Below the pieces are notes generated by a model, which had not been told where the DNA came from, ran no database searches, and saw nothing but the letters and a program-made list of their open reading frames with translations. A DNA stretch of 64,000 nt from Prevotella sp. E15-22 (lineage in GTDB: Bacteria > Bacteroidota > Bacteroidia > Bacteroidales > Bacteroidaceae), in assembly GCF_023204875.1 (NCBI RefSeq), contig NZ_CP096247.1, positions 868,001-932,000 of the forward strand, read 5' to 3'. Positions 35,062-44,221 of this stretch are shown here, in pieces. The position numbers were made by a program, and so were the translations under genes. How positions within the stretch are numbered: the first letter of the stretch is position 1; every line of letters starts with the position of its first letter.

Positions 35062-36268
35062 TGTTTCGAATGCTCTTATCCTCCACCTTCAGCATCGTAG
35101 CCTCCTGGTGCGCAATGGGACGGAACTCCACGTTCGCATCCTCGTTCAGCACACAGGTGTAGGGGTAGAAGAACTCATAAAAATACGTGTTGGTTATTTT
35201 GTAGTGTCCCGTATATAAGTCCAGCACAAAGAACAAACTACCCGCCAAGGTGGCCAGTCGGATGATGAGGTGCTCCTTCACACGGAATAGCAAGAAGATA
35301 AAGTCGGCAAAGGCAATGAAATACAGGATATACGCATAGTTGTAGAAACGCATAAATCCAGGGATGGCACTGGCGAAGATGGCCAGCATACACATATAAG
35401 CCGTGAACCGCTCCTTACACCTCTTCAGCTCCTCAGAAGGCTCAAACTGCACCGACGTATACATGATGACAAACGGGAATACCAAATATCTGGCAGCATG
35501 ACGGATGAATCCAAATACCGAAGTAGCCTGCAGCGAGTAGTACATCACCTTGGTCGACATAGCTTCAGAGCCACCCAGAACAGCCAGTATCAGTCGTCCC
35601 AGAATCACGTCACTGATGAGCCACACCATAGCAGCCGCCAGAAACGCGTAGAGCAGTGTCTTCCATGATATTCTGATGAAAGCGAAAGGAAAGAGAATGG
35701 CGATGGCAGCCGAGAGGTGGAACATCAGCGCCAAGAGCAGCATCACGAAGAACACCCATCTCTTTCCGTCCATCCAGAACTTCATGCCCACCAATACCAA
35801 GGCCAGCGCAAAACCCTCACGCATCACCTCCGTATTGAAAATAAAATATTGTAATGATAGGAAGTAGATCAGCAGAAAAATAAAATACCGGTGTGTGTAT
35901 TTCATCACGAAATAGCACACTGCGATATTAATAGCCATACTTTCCAGAAACTGTACGGCATAGAACGAGTCAAACACCGTTTTGCACACCATGTTCAGAA
36001 TAGTCCAAAAAGGCATCTGTCCTCTGATCATCAGTCCCTTCAGGATGAAGTCACCCGTTTCCGACAAGTCCTTCGAGTAGTATTCAAACTCCTCCATATA
36101 CGTAAACTTGTCAGCCCCCAGTCCATAGCTGAATCCCGACAGACAAACCAAGTAGCCGCACATCAGCCACATCCTGTGCACTTTGTGCGAGTCATATTCC
36201 TCTATCCCATCATAGCGGATAGAGAAATAGATGGTTAGTCCTATGAATATCAGATAGAAGACCGTCAT
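35054..36268 (-). CDS. EpsG-family polysaccharide polymerase (Wzy-like)
   Basis: A 404-residue inner-membrane protein with 10 or more helices. The start MTVFYLIFIGLTIYFSIRYD, the GLGADKFTYMEEFEYY loop and the aromatic-rich TEVMREGFALALVLVGMKF match EpsG/Wzy polymerases, which join repeat units in the periplasm. Sequence conservation in this family is low, so the role is assigned by topology and by its place between flippase and Wzz. Confidence 0.8.
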   Translation of the reverse strand: MTVFYLIFIGLTIYFSIRYDGIEEYDSHKVHRMWLMCGYLVCLSGFSYGLGADKFTYMEEFEYYSKDLSETGDFILKGLMIRGQMPFWTILNMVCKTVFDSFYAVQFLESMAINIAVCYFVMKYTHRYFIFLLIYFLSLQYFIFNTEVMREGFALALVLVGMKFWMDGKRWVFFVMLLLALMFHLSAAIAILFPFAFIRISWKTLLYAFLAAAMVWLISDVILGRLILAVLGGSEAMSTKVMYYSLQATSVFGFIRHAARYLVFPFVIMYTSVQFEPSEELKRCKERFTAYMCMLAIFASAIPGFMRFYNYAYILYFIAFADFIFLLFRVKEHLIIRLATLAGSLFFVLDLYTGHYKITNTYFYEFFYPYTCVLNEDANVEFRPIAHQEATMLKVEDKSIRNIE

Positions 36269-36281
36269 AGACTACACGCGT

Positions 36282-37349
36282 TCAGAACCACTCCTTCAAC
36301 TCTTTGCGGAAGATATGTACGACGGTTCCGCAGGTAGCCAAGAACAGCATAGCAGCCACGAAGATCATGCGCTTGGGGCCAGCAGGCTTCACGGGAACCG
36401 TGGCGTTGGTCAGTGTGGTGAACACAGGCGTGTTCTCCTGCACCTTAGCCTGAGCAGCCTCCAGTCGGGTGTTCATGGCCGTATAGATGTTGTACTTCAG
36501 TTGCATCTCGTTCTCCAAGTCATCCATCTTCGTCTTGGCACTCAGCAGATACACCTCCTGATGCGAGTCAGCATACGAAGCATAGGCAATGCGCGCCTTG
36601 TCATAGGCCTGTCGAGCCTCGTTGGTCAGCGTCTTATAGTGCTCATAGTCAATGCGCGATTTCTTCGTTCTGTAGTCCGTGATATATTCCTGTAGATGAG
36701 CCTTCACGCTATCAGCCATCAGAGCACACACCAGTGCATCCTGATCCGTCACGTTGATGGTCACCACATCTGTGGTACGGCTGTATGTACACACAATGTT
36801 GTCCATGGCCTTGCTGAAAATCTCCGAGTCTTTTTTCGACAATTGGAACGGATTGAAACGTTGTCCATCCTTTCCTGGAATACGATTGTCCTCCTTCTTA
36901 AACAGCGACTTCACCTGATCACCCACCCATCGGAAAGGAGCAGTCAGCACATTCTGCTTCTGGTGCTCCTTCAGGTAAGTGAAGTAATCCGTCTCCACCT
37001 CACCATCCAGGGTCTTCACCCGGATGTCCATCAGGTTCACCATAAACTGTGTCGACGAGAACAAGTCAGGATACAGTTGCGGATAGATGGCATCACCCGA
37101 GCCATTGCCAAGGCTCACGCCAAAACTCGAAGCCAGAGAGGCCAGACTACCCACATCCTCGTTGTTCGAACCTTCAGGGGCTATAGACACCTCAGCCGTG
37201 TAATAGCGAGGCTGTGGAAATATCCATACACAAGCCAGTACAAACGTGATGCCCCATACCTTGAAGAATAGCCATTTCCGGCTCATGCAGGTATTGAAAA
37301 TCTTACGAATATCTATATTCAGTTTCTTCTTGTTCTCCATATCTTTCAT
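36282..37349 (-). CDS. Chain-length determinant protein (Wzz-like)
   Basis: A 355-residue protein with two TM helices: near residue 32 (WLFFKVWGITFVLACVWIFP) and near the C-terminus (RMIFVAAMLFLATCGTVVH), with a periplasmic coiled domain between. PYYTAEVSIAPEGSN-like sequence (PRYYTAEVSIAPEGSNNED) follows TM1, and the proline-rich VPVKPAGPKR motif precedes TM2, as in Wzz. There is no Wzc-like tyrosine kinase domain. It sets polymer length. Confidence 0.9.
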   Translation of the reverse strand: MKDMENKKKLNIDIRKIFNTCMSRKWLFFKVWGITFVLACVWIFPQPRYYTAEVSIAPEGSNNEDVGSLASLASSFGVSLGNGSGDAIYPQLYPDLFSSTQFMVNLMDIRVKTLDGEVETDYFTYLKEHQKQNVLTAPFRWVGDQVKSLFKKEDNRIPGKDGQRFNPFQLSKKDSEIFSKAMDNIVCTYSRTTDVVTINVTDQDALVCALMADSVKAHLQEYITDYRTKKSRIDYEHYKTLTNEARQAYDKARIAYASYADSHQEVYLLSAKTKMDDLENEMQLKYNIYTAMNTRLEAAQAKVQENTPVFTTLTNATVPVKPAGPKRMIFVAAMLFLATCGTVVHIFRKELKEWF

Positions 37350-37395
37350 CTTACATCTTACATCTTACTTCTTCCATCTTCCATCTTACATCATC
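37345..37395. repeat. CATCTT/CATCTTA microrepeat between wza-like and wzz-like genes
   Basis: About seven imperfect copies of a CATCTTA/C-type 7-8 base unit fill the 50-bp gap between the two genes. A similar run (AACATCTTCCATCTTCC) occurs at 59238-59270 in the other accessory locus. Confidence 0.7.
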
Positions 37396-37399
37396 CCTC

Positions 37400-40006
37400 T
37401 TACTTCGTCAGAATATTCGCAAGCGTAGCAATCATGGTGGCGATAGAGGCGATACCAGAGCCCAGGGTCACGGTCTCAGCCGTAGTCATCTTGTTGATCG
37501 ACTTCTGGGGCACCACAATCTCGCAGCCAGGGCGCACCTTGGTGCGACCCGTCACCTTAGCCACATCACCATTCATATAAATAATGTAGGTGCGCTTTTT
37601 CTTTGCCTTGGCACTGTAGCCACCAGCCTGATTGATATAGTATTTTGCCTTTTTGCCAGCCGCAAAGCCCACCGTGTTGGGATACATCACCTCACCACTA
37701 ATCTTCACCGTACTTGTCAGTCCAGGCACCACCAGTCGGTCACCCTCACGCAGCACGATGTCAGCATCACTGCCAGGTTTTTCCAGAGCCTTGTCCAGCT
37801 CGATGCCCACGAAGTAAGTCTCAGGCACCTTCAGCTTCTCCTGAGCTGTCTGGTTGGCAGCCTTCATCTCACTCACCGAGCGGCCACTCTTCAAGGCCTG
37901 CTCCATCATCGCAGCCTCGTTCTGCTGTTGCTGCATCTTTACCGATTCCTCATAGCGAATGCGCTCAGCCTCATTCATCTTACGCTCCAGGCGGGCACCA
38001 GCCACATAGGCAATCGATGTCACGCCACCAGCCTTTTTAATCAAGTCACTCAAGCGCTCGTTCTGCTTCGTCAGCGAGTAGTCACCACTGAATTGCACCT
38101 CGCCCTCCACCGTCACGTTCTGCTGAATCTTATAACCAGGACTCTTACGCACAAACACCTCGTCGAACGGTTGCAGGTGGAAGCCCGGTTCCCCGTCAAT
38201 CACAAACCCATCCTTCAAGGCAAAGCTGAACGAATGACCCAGGATCGAGTCAGTCTCCGTAGCCTTCGGGTTGATGATTCTGCGCGACACAAACACATTC
38301 ACCATGGCAGCAGTCTCCTTCAGTCCGCCAGCCTGCAATACAAAGTCCTCCAGCGTCTCATTATCCGCATAGCGATACACACCCGGATACTGCACCTCAC
38401 CATGAATCGTGATCGTCTGTTCCTCCTGCACATCCTGTCGTGTGGGCACAAACAGCACATCCTCGTTCTGCAGCATGATGTCACTGGCCGAGCCATCCAT
38501 GATGCCAGCCAAGTCCACGGGAACCACCTCCAGGGTGCGGTCCTTCTTCATGCGGTGCATCACAGCATGGGCCGTAAACGCCTCCTCCGTCACACCCTCA
38601 CAGTTCTCCATCAAGGTCTTCACACTGTTAATCTGTCCACCCAGCTGATACATGCCCGGACGGAACACAGCACCCTTCACCTCCACCATATTCTCATAGC
38701 GGTTCAGGATCGAGTCCACCAATACCGAGTCGCCATCAGCAATCTTAAACGAGCTCATGTCAAACTCATTCACGTTGAATACACTCATCTGCGAGCCCAT
38801 CTTACGGATCACACGTACCGACTTACGATACGCATCACTGGCAAAGTCGCCCGCATAGTTAATCAGCGACTTCATGCTCTCGTTGCGCTTCATTTCGTAG
38901 TACATCGGGCGCTTCACCTTACCGTTGGCACTCACCAAGCAGTCGTATGTGCCCACCGTGATCACATCATTGTCCGCCAGACGCACATTACCCTTCAGGT
39001 TACCATTCAGGATATAGTCATACACATCCACCGTAGAAATCAGTCGGTTGTTGCGATACACCTTGATGTTTCGCAACGTACCAATCTCGTTGGGACCACC
39101 AGCCATATACAATGCATGAAACACCGTGGCAAAAGCCGATAGCGTATAAGAGCCAGGGGTCGTCACCTCACCCATCACGTTCACCGTGATGGTGCGTGTC
39201 TGACCCACCGAGAACATAATCTGTGAACTGCTATAGCGCGTTTTCAGTTGCGCCTTTACACGCTGACTGGCCTGCGCCACTGTCAATCCACCAATCTGAA
39301 TAGGACCAAAGTCCTCCACCATGGCCTGACCATCAGGCGTGATCGTAGCCTCCACACTCTTCTGCGAAGCTCCATAGATGTCAATAAACACCACATCGCC
39401 AGGACCCAGCACATAGTTCTGGGGCGTGGCCACGTTCATAGGCGGCTCAAACGTCAGGTCCTCCTTCTGAAACAGGTCATGACCGAAGATCTTCTTCTGA
39501 GCCTTCTTCTCATATTCATCCTTCGCCTTCAGGTAGTCCTGAATCACCTTGCGGTCATACAGGTCAAACGAGTCGGGCATAAATTCATCCATGTCCTTCT
39601 TCAGCAGTCCGGCCTTGTAATCCTCAGTCTCCTCCTGTTCCTCCTCATCGTCCAGCGACACGATGCGCCTCGGACTCTTATCCTTCAGTTTCTGCGTCGA
39701 GTTGTTGTCCTTCTTCGGGTCGCCATTAGCCTTACGCTGGCGTTTGTCCGTGCCCAGTGTCTTGTCGTTCACGGTGCCCAGGCCCTCATTGTTCTTCAGG
39801 CGCTCCACCTTTTTCTGTACACGTTTAATCTGGTCGGTGGTCACACCCTTCTGCACCAGTTTCACTGCAATCTCCTGCTGTGTAGAACCAGCCTTTTGTT
39901 CTTTCATAACAAACTTAATGACCTGCTCGTCAGTCAGAGTCGACTGTGCCGAGATGGTCATACAAGTCAGAAAGAACATCCCCAAGAGGAAGAAAACTTT
40001 TCTCAT
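37400..40006 (-). CDS. Polysaccharide export outer-membrane protein with multiple SLBB domains (Wza-like)
   Basis: An 868-residue exported protein. Signal peptide MRKVFFLLGMFFLTCMTISAQ is followed by a short helical region (residues 22-110) rich in lysine, then the export domain (YVLGPGDVVFIDIYGASQKSVEATITPDGQ, near 190) and about five or six SLBB-type units, each with a VTVxGEV/xPGxY-like strand (for example TITVNVMGEVTTPGSY, TITIHGEVQYPGVY, VTVEGEVQFSGDY). It lacks a clear lipobox. It forms the channel across the outer membrane and leads the locus 1 operon. Confidence 0.9.
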   Translation of the reverse strand: MRKVFFLLGMFFLTCMTISAQSTLTDEQVIKFVMKEQKAGSTQQEIAVKLVQKGVTTDQIKRVQKKVERLKNNEGLGTVNDKTLGTDKRQRKANGDPKKDNNSTQKLKDKSPRRIVSLDDEEEQEETEDYKAGLLKKDMDEFMPDSFDLYDRKVIQDYLKAKDEYEKKAQKKIFGHDLFQKEDLTFEPPMNVATPQNYVLGPGDVVFIDIYGASQKSVEATITPDGQAMVEDFGPIQIGGLTVAQASQRVKAQLKTRYSSSQIMFSVGQTRTITVNVMGEVTTPGSYTLSAFATVFHALYMAGGPNEIGTLRNIKVYRNNRLISTVDVYDYILNGNLKGNVRLADNDVITVGTYDCLVSANGKVKRPMYYEMKRNESMKSLINYAGDFASDAYRKSVRVIRKMGSQMSVFNVNEFDMSSFKIADGDSVLVDSILNRYENMVEVKGAVFRPGMYQLGGQINSVKTLMENCEGVTEEAFTAHAVMHRMKKDRTLEVVPVDLAGIMDGSASDIMLQNEDVLFVPTRQDVQEEQTITIHGEVQYPGVYRYADNETLEDFVLQAGGLKETAAMVNVFVSRRIINPKATETDSILGHSFSFALKDGFVIDGEPGFHLQPFDEVFVRKSPGYKIQQNVTVEGEVQFSGDYSLTKQNERLSDLIKKAGGVTSIAYVAGARLERKMNEAERIRYEESVKMQQQQNEAAMMEQALKSGRSVSEMKAANQTAQEKLKVPETYFVGIELDKALEKPGSDADIVLREGDRLVVPGLTSTVKISGEVMYPNTVGFAAGKKAKYYINQAGGYSAKAKKKRTYIIYMNGDVAKVTGRTKVRPGCEIVVPQKSINKMTTAETVTLGSGIASIATMIATLANILTK

Positions 40007-40107
40007 ATTTATAGATCTATATTTTAGTTCGTTATTTAAGTACCGATTTTAATGGCGATTCGTTGCCTTCTCACCTTATATATAACTGCGTTTCCGCAAA
40101 ATTATTG

Positions 40108-40115
40108 CAAAGGTA
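40108..40115 (-). promoter_or_regulatory. -7 box of polysaccharide locus 1
   Basis: Minus-strand TACCTTTG, about 100 bases before the wza-like start, back to back with the ssrA promoter. No other convincing box occurs between here and 25.1 kb, so locus 1 down to the small lipoprotein is probably one long operon. Confidence 0.5.
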
Positions 40116-40134
40116 CAACAAAATCTTAAAATAA

Positions 40135-40165
40135 TTGGGTGTTTCATAAATTTTTTGTACCTTTG
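40135..40165 (+). promoter_or_regulatory. Promoter of ssrA
   Basis: TTG at 40135-40137 and TACCTTTG at 40158-40165 with a 20-base spacer. Transcription would start near 40171, shortly before the mature 5' end. Confidence 0.7.
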
Positions 40166-40202
40166 CGCCGCAATACCGGCATTTTGCCTGGTCATTCAAT
40201 CT

Positions 40203-40604
40203 GGGGTTGACTGGATTTGACGGCAAGATGAAATGGTACGTAAGCACGCGGAGCTGGTCGATGGGAGGCTCCCTAATCTCTTCTGTCGGAAAATTAATTG
40301 GCAACAATGAGTATGCTCTCGCTGCCTAATCGAAGTACAGTAGATTAACGGCTTAATTCCCTTACAAGGTGAGGGAACGGGACGTTGCTCCAAGGATGTT
40401 GTTCCGAATCCGAGGGTCAAGCAACGCAGGTAAATCGGAAATAGCCTGTCGGGCGCTCCGACTGTCAGGTGAAAATTTAGGAGATAAGGCAGTGGTTGGT
40501 GGCTTGGGTCTTGCCATTGCACGAAAACGAAGTCCAAGATAAGCGTGTAGAAAGCGTATGGTTTCCTTGTGCGGACGAGGGTTCGACTCCCTCCAGCTCC
40601 ACTA
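40203..40604 (+). ncRNA. ssrA: Transfer-messenger RNA
   Basis: The 5' end GGGGTTGACTGG pairs with the 3' CAGCTCC to form the tRNA-like acceptor stem (seven pairs, one a GU). The T arm GGTTCGACTCC precedes it. The tag frame ends GNNEYALAA before TAA at about 40328, matching the YALAA end of Bacteroidales tags. The discriminator base A at 40601 is followed by CTA, so the CCA end is not encoded exactly. tmRNA rescues stalled ribosomes with SmpB. Confidence 0.95.
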
Positions 40605-40636
40605 TTTAATTAAATTACTATCAACGTAAACACAGC

Positions 40637-41956
40637 ATGAAAAAAATTATCTGGGTCATCCTCCTCATGATGACCATTGTCTCTTGTGAGAAAGAATTGC
40701 TGCTGGACAACAGCGAAAATGACGGACAAACATCGTTGTTAACCTCCCGCCTCAGTATCACCACCCGTGCCGTGGATGACGATGGCCAATTGCAGGCCGT
40801 GGCGCAAGGTCGTGTGTATGTCTTTAATGCCCAAAATCAATGCGTAGAGGTTCTATCGACAACCGCAGAAGAAGGCACTTTTTCAACGGAACTCCCCATC
40901 GGAGCCTACACCCTTTATGCCGTTGGTGCCGACGATTTGGATCGTTATGTCCTCCCCACCCAGGAAGAAGCTACTCCCACCAGTATTATCACCTGTGCCG
41001 AAGGCAAAACCCTGGGAGATCTCCTACTGAAAAAAGCCAACATCGAGCTCAAGCGCAAGGCCACCAACAAACTCACCCTCGACCTCAAACGCCAAGTCCT
41101 ATGCCTCAGTCAGGTTCAAATCAACAACGTCCCCACCGACGTCACCAGCGTCGAGGTTACCCTCTCTCCCCTCTACAGCGGTGTCACCCTCTCCGAAACC
41201 TATTCTGGTTCCAAGTCCTGCACTGTCGAACTGAAAAAAGGCGATGATGATGGCCTTTGGCAATCGGAACCCAAAACCTATCTCTTTCCCTCGAAAGACA
41301 CTCCCACTATCACCATTTCCTTCACTACCTCCGAAGGCACCCAGAGTTACTCATACTCCACCAACCAACCCCTTGAGGCCAATCACCATGTCATTCTCTC
41401 TGGCACCTACGAAGGCCACCAAGGCGTATCCCTCACTGGTGTCCTTCTTTCAGAAAAGTGGGGTGAAAACATCACCATCACCTTCGGCTTCGACACCCCC
41501 ACAGACAATAATAATTCGAACCCTTCCGACCCCACCGTCACTCCCGTCCCGGGCCGGTTCTACCACGACTACTATGTCGTATCAGTAGATCAAACCAATC
41601 ATAAGGCTGTTCTATTGTCAAGGGATAATTTGACGTATAGTGAGCCTGCTAAAAACGATGCAAATAATGAGGGTTGGTTGAGGGTTGTAAAATCAGCTAT
41701 AGCGAAACTCGAGAAGCCCTCTGGTCTTACCTGTGACAGTTGGCGTGTGCCAACCATCGATGAGGCCTTAATATATGTTCAAGATCCCTCAGTTATCACA
41801 TTGAGCACAAAATATGTGCTATGTGCTTGCATGATTGGAGAGTCATTGGGCTGGATTCGTTATGGCTTAAATAAGGCAGGTGAATTCGATTACGAACAGA
41901 ATCCTTCTTTCGGAAGCGTAATACCTCTTCGCCCCGTCATCGACATCACCTACTAG
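40637..41956 (+). CDS. FimB/Mfa2- or fimbrillin-like lipoprotein
   Basis: A 439-residue lipoprotein with lipobox TIVSC near residue 17. The mature part has the beta-rich layout of fimbrillin-type proteins: GRVYVFNAQNQCVEVL, LPIGAYTLYAVGADD (the common YTLYAVG motif) and VEVTLSPLYSGVTLSETYSG. The last 130 residues (FYHDYYVVSVDQTNHKAVLLSRDNL to SWRVPTIDEALIY and VIPLRPVIDI) resemble the FISUMP/DUF1566-like modules found at the ends of surface proteins. Codon use is C-rich in the middle. It is a single gene ended by a terminator and then the 146-bp repeat array. Confidence 0.7.
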   Translation: MKKIIWVILLMMTIVSCEKELLLDNSENDGQTSLLTSRLSITTRAVDDDGQLQAVAQGRVYVFNAQNQCVEVLSTTAEEGTFSTELPIGAYTLYAVGADDLDRYVLPTQEEATPTSIITCAEGKTLGDLLLKKANIELKRKATNKLTLDLKRQVLCLSQVQINNVPTDVTSVEVTLSPLYSGVTLSETYSGSKSCTVELKKGDDDGLWQSEPKTYLFPSKDTPTITISFTTSEGTQSYSYSTNQPLEANHHVILSGTYEGHQGVSLTGVLLSEKWGENITITFGFDTPTDNNNSNPSDPTVTPVPGRFYHDYYVVSVDQTNHKAVLLSRDNLTYSEPAKNDANNEGWLRVVKSAIAKLEKPSGLTCDSWRVPTIDEALIYVQDPSVITLSTKYVLCACMIGESLGWIRYGLNKAGEFDYEQNPSFGSVIPLRPVIDITY

Positions 41957-41986
41957 TCACCTTATACACAATACACACATGCACAC

Positions 41987-42010
41987 AGCGGGGCCTTAGG
42001 TCCCGCTTTT
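41987..42010 (+). terminator. Terminator of the fimbrillin-like gene
   Basis: AGCGGGGCC with GGTCCCGCT around a short loop, then a T run. Confidence 0.85.
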
Positions 42011-42377
42011 TTAATTTTATTTTTTTATTTTTTCTAATTCTTGACCCCAATTCTTTCTAATTCTTTCTAATTGTTTTCCATCCTCCTCGGGCCCTTTGGC
42101 CCCCCTTCTTTCCTGATTAGAAAAGAATAAGCAAGAATAGGCAAAAATTCTTCCCAACAATAAAAAATAATAATTATTTCTTTCCCATTCTTGGCCTTAA
42201 TTCTTTCTCATTTTTTCCAATTCTTTTCCATCTCGGGCCCTTTGGGCCCCCTTCCTTCCTGATTTGAAAAGAATAAGCAAGAATAGGCAAAAATTCTTCC
42301 CAACAATAAAAAATAATAATTAATTCTTTCCCATTCTGAAGTGAACCCAGAAAGTTGGACACAACAGAAAGGTTCAA

Positions 42378-42914
42378 ATGAAAAAAGAATTTAGTTTAGA
42401 AGAAAAGATGTCCGCAATTGGGTTTGTGTTCCAAGGCGAGTCAGCCCGTTCTGTGTCCCGTAGACTCCACTTAGGCCATCATATTCTATATGAGTGGATA
42501 GAGAGTTACAAACTCCTTGGCATTGAAGGTCTAAAATTAAAGCCGAAGAAGAAAAAGAGGCTTTCATATGAAGAAAAATGCAAAATAGTTCGTGATTATC
42601 AGGAAAGTGAATTAACTTTGTTCCAGCTTTCAGCCAAATATCAATTGTCAAGCTCGATAATTGGCAATTGGGTTAAATTGGTTGAGCGAAATGGATTTGA
42701 AGCACTGGAATCTCGACGATCCAGGCATTTCCAAACTGGTGAGCATATGGTTAAACGACTACCAAAAGAAGAGTACGAAAAGGAGAACGAGCGTCTTCGC
42801 AAGGAGAACGAACGCTTAAGACTGGAGAATCTCCTGCTAAAAAAAGTGAGAGCCTTAGTCGAGGAAAGAGAAACCCAAAACAGAGCGATTGGGCGCAAGC
42901 CATCGAAGAACTAA
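42378..42914 (+). CDS. IS3-family OrfA
   Basis: A 178-residue protein with a helix-turn-helix DNA-binding start (EEKMSAIGFVFQGESARSVSRRLHLGHHILYEWI), a second HTH-like unit (EEKCKIVRDYQESELTLFQLSAKYQLSSSIIGNWV) and a leucine-zipper-like coiled end (ENERLRKENERLRLENLLLKK). At 42839-42845 the A7 run in CTAAAAAAAG gives the heptamer A AAA AAA in the zero frame, suited to -1 slippage into the OrfB frame, which is open from at least 42845. The frameshift product would be the active transposase. Confidence 0.92.
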   Translation: MKKEFSLEEKMSAIGFVFQGESARSVSRRLHLGHHILYEWIESYKLLGIEGLKLKPKKKKRLSYEEKCKIVRDYQESELTLFQLSAKYQLSSSIIGNWVKLVERNGFEALESRRSRHFQTGEHMVKRLPKEEYEKENERLRKENERLRLENLLLKKVRALVEERETQNRAIGRKPSKN

Positions 42915-42961
42915 GGCGTAATGAGCATGCGGACTTAGATGTCCTGCTAGAGCTCAAGAAG

Positions 42962-43750
42962 ATGGCGCGTAGCACGTTCTACTATCACCTCAAGCACGGC
43001 AAGAAGAAAGACAGGTACAAGGAAGTAAAAGATATGATATACACCGTATTTCATAAGCACAAAGGTCGTTACGGCTACAGGCGTATAACGCTGGAACTCC
43101 GTAAAGATGGCTGTCCTATCAATCACAAGACAGTCAAGAAGCTTATGGACGAAATGGAACTGAAGAGCGAGGTGAGGAAGGTGAAATTTCACTCCTATAA
43201 AGGAGAAGTTGGCAAGACTGCGCCTAATATCATAGACAGGGATTTTACAGCTGAAAGACCTTATCAGAAGCTTGCAACAGACGTGACCCAGATGACGATA
43301 GGCGGACGCAAGATTTACCTGTCACCTATACTTGACATGTGCGATGGTGAGATTCTTGCATATTCAATCACAGAGAAGCCAAACATGGAAATGGTACTCG
43401 GTATGCTCAACCAGATGTACAGGCGTATAAAGCTGCCTGAGGGTGTCGTATTGCACTCTGACCAAGGATGGCACTACCAGCACGTAGCCTACCAGAATAG
43501 TCTAAAGAAACATGGCATTATCCAAAGCATGTCTCGCAAGGGAAATTGTCTGGATAACGCCATGATGGAGAATTTCTTTGGTCTCATGAAGTCAGAGCTG
43601 CTGTATTCTGGAAAGTACACATCAGCAGACACCTTCATCAAAGACCTGGTAGAATACATGGAATATTATAATAACGAGAGAATAAAACTGAGGCTTAATG
43701 GCATGTCGCCCGTACAATACAGGAAGATGCTTACTGCTTCGATTGTTTAA
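42962..43750 (+). CDS. IS3-family OrfB (DDE transposase)
   Basis: 262 residues from the first ATG, but the frame is open back to 42845, so it is probably made as an OrfA-OrfB fusion. An N-terminal HTH_21-like region (ARSTFYYHLKHG, YGYRRITLEL) precedes the integrase core. Catalytic residues are D107 in ATDVTQ, D167 in LHSDQGWHYQ and E203 in DNAMMENFFGLMKSE, giving the D(35)E spacing of IS3. It carries out cut-and-copy transposition of the element. Confidence 0.94.
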   Translation: MARSTFYYHLKHGKKKDRYKEVKDMIYTVFHKHKGRYGYRRITLELRKDGCPINHKTVKKLMDEMELKSEVRKVKFHSYKGEVGKTAPNIIDRDFTAERPYQKLATDVTQMTIGGRKIYLSPILDMCDGEILAYSITEKPNMEMVLGMLNQMYRRIKLPEGVVLHSDQGWHYQHVAYQNSLKKHGIIQSMSRKGNCLDNAMMENFFGLMKSELLYSGKYTSADTFIKDLVEYMEYYNNERIKLRLNGMSPVQYRKMLTASIV

Positions 43751-44183
43751 TTCGTCCAAACTTTGGGGTTCACTTCATTCTTGGCCCCAATTTTTTCTAA
43801 TTCTTTCCAATTCTTTTCCTTCTCGGGCCCTTTGGGCCCCCTTCCTTCCTGATTTGAAAAGAATAAGCAAGAATAGGCAAAAATTCTTCCCAACAATAAA
43901 AAATAATAATTAATTCTTTCCCATTCTTGGCCCCAATTTTTTCTAATTCTTTCCAATTCTTTTCCTTCTCGGGCCCTTAGGGCCCCCTTCTTTCCTGATT
44001 TGAAAAGAATAAGCAAGAATAGGAAAAAATTCTTCCCAACAATTAAAAACAATAATTATTTCTTTCCCATTCTTGGCCCCAATTCTTTCTCATTGTTTCC
44101 AATTCTTTTCCATCTCTCAGGGGCCTTGGCCCCACATTCTTTTCCCTCTCTCAAATGATGTTTTAAAAAATTCTATACTTTTC

Positions 44184-44215
44184 TTGTATTATGTGGAAAT
44201 TTCTTTGTACCTTTG
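44184..44215 (+). promoter_or_regulatory. Promoter of polysaccharide locus 2
   Basis: TTG at 44184-44186 and TACCTTTG at 44208-44215, 21 bases apart. I see no flanking inverted repeats that would make it an invertible capsule promoter. Confidence 0.65.
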
Positions 44216-44221
44216 CATCGG

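Larger units (their letters stand above)
42337..43777 (+). mobile_element. IS3-family insertion sequence (1441 bp)
   Basis: The ends TGAAGTGAACCC... and ...GGGTTCACTTCA are inverted repeats of about 24 bp with few mismatches (TGAAGTGAACCCAGAAAGTT and TGAAGTGAACCCCAAAGTTT reading inward). A TTC target duplication flanks it (42334-42336 and 43778-43780). It inserted inside a unit of the 146-bp repeat array. Both orfs are open, so the element looks intact. Confidence 0.93.
42031..44150. repeat. Tandem array of about five 146-bp repeats, split by an IS3 element
   Basis: Units start at about 42031, 42181, 42327, 43917 and 44063; the period is 146 bp (150 for the first), and 43917 falls in phase when the IS is removed. 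Each unit has a TC-rich part (AATTCTTTC repeats), a GGGCCC-TTT-GGGCCC hairpin, then an A-rich part with AAGAATAGGC and a CAACAATAAAAAATAAT tail. The outer units are more diverged. All small ORFs in it are artefacts. No gene lies in 41957-42377 or 43751-44380. Confidence 0.9.

Noticed and set aside
37928-39142. 404-residue frame opposite the Wza-like gene
   Set aside because: Histidine-rich antisense shadow with no signal peptide, motif or promoter.
41957-42377. Small genes between the fimbrillin-like gene and OrfA (for example 42174-42377 minus)
   Set aside because: They consist of the 146-bp repeats, Lys/Glu-rich, and vary with repeat copy.
42031-44150. CRISPR or coding repeats in the 146-bp array
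   Set aside because: The whole 146-bp unit is conserved, with no unique spacers, and the short ORFs change frame between units.
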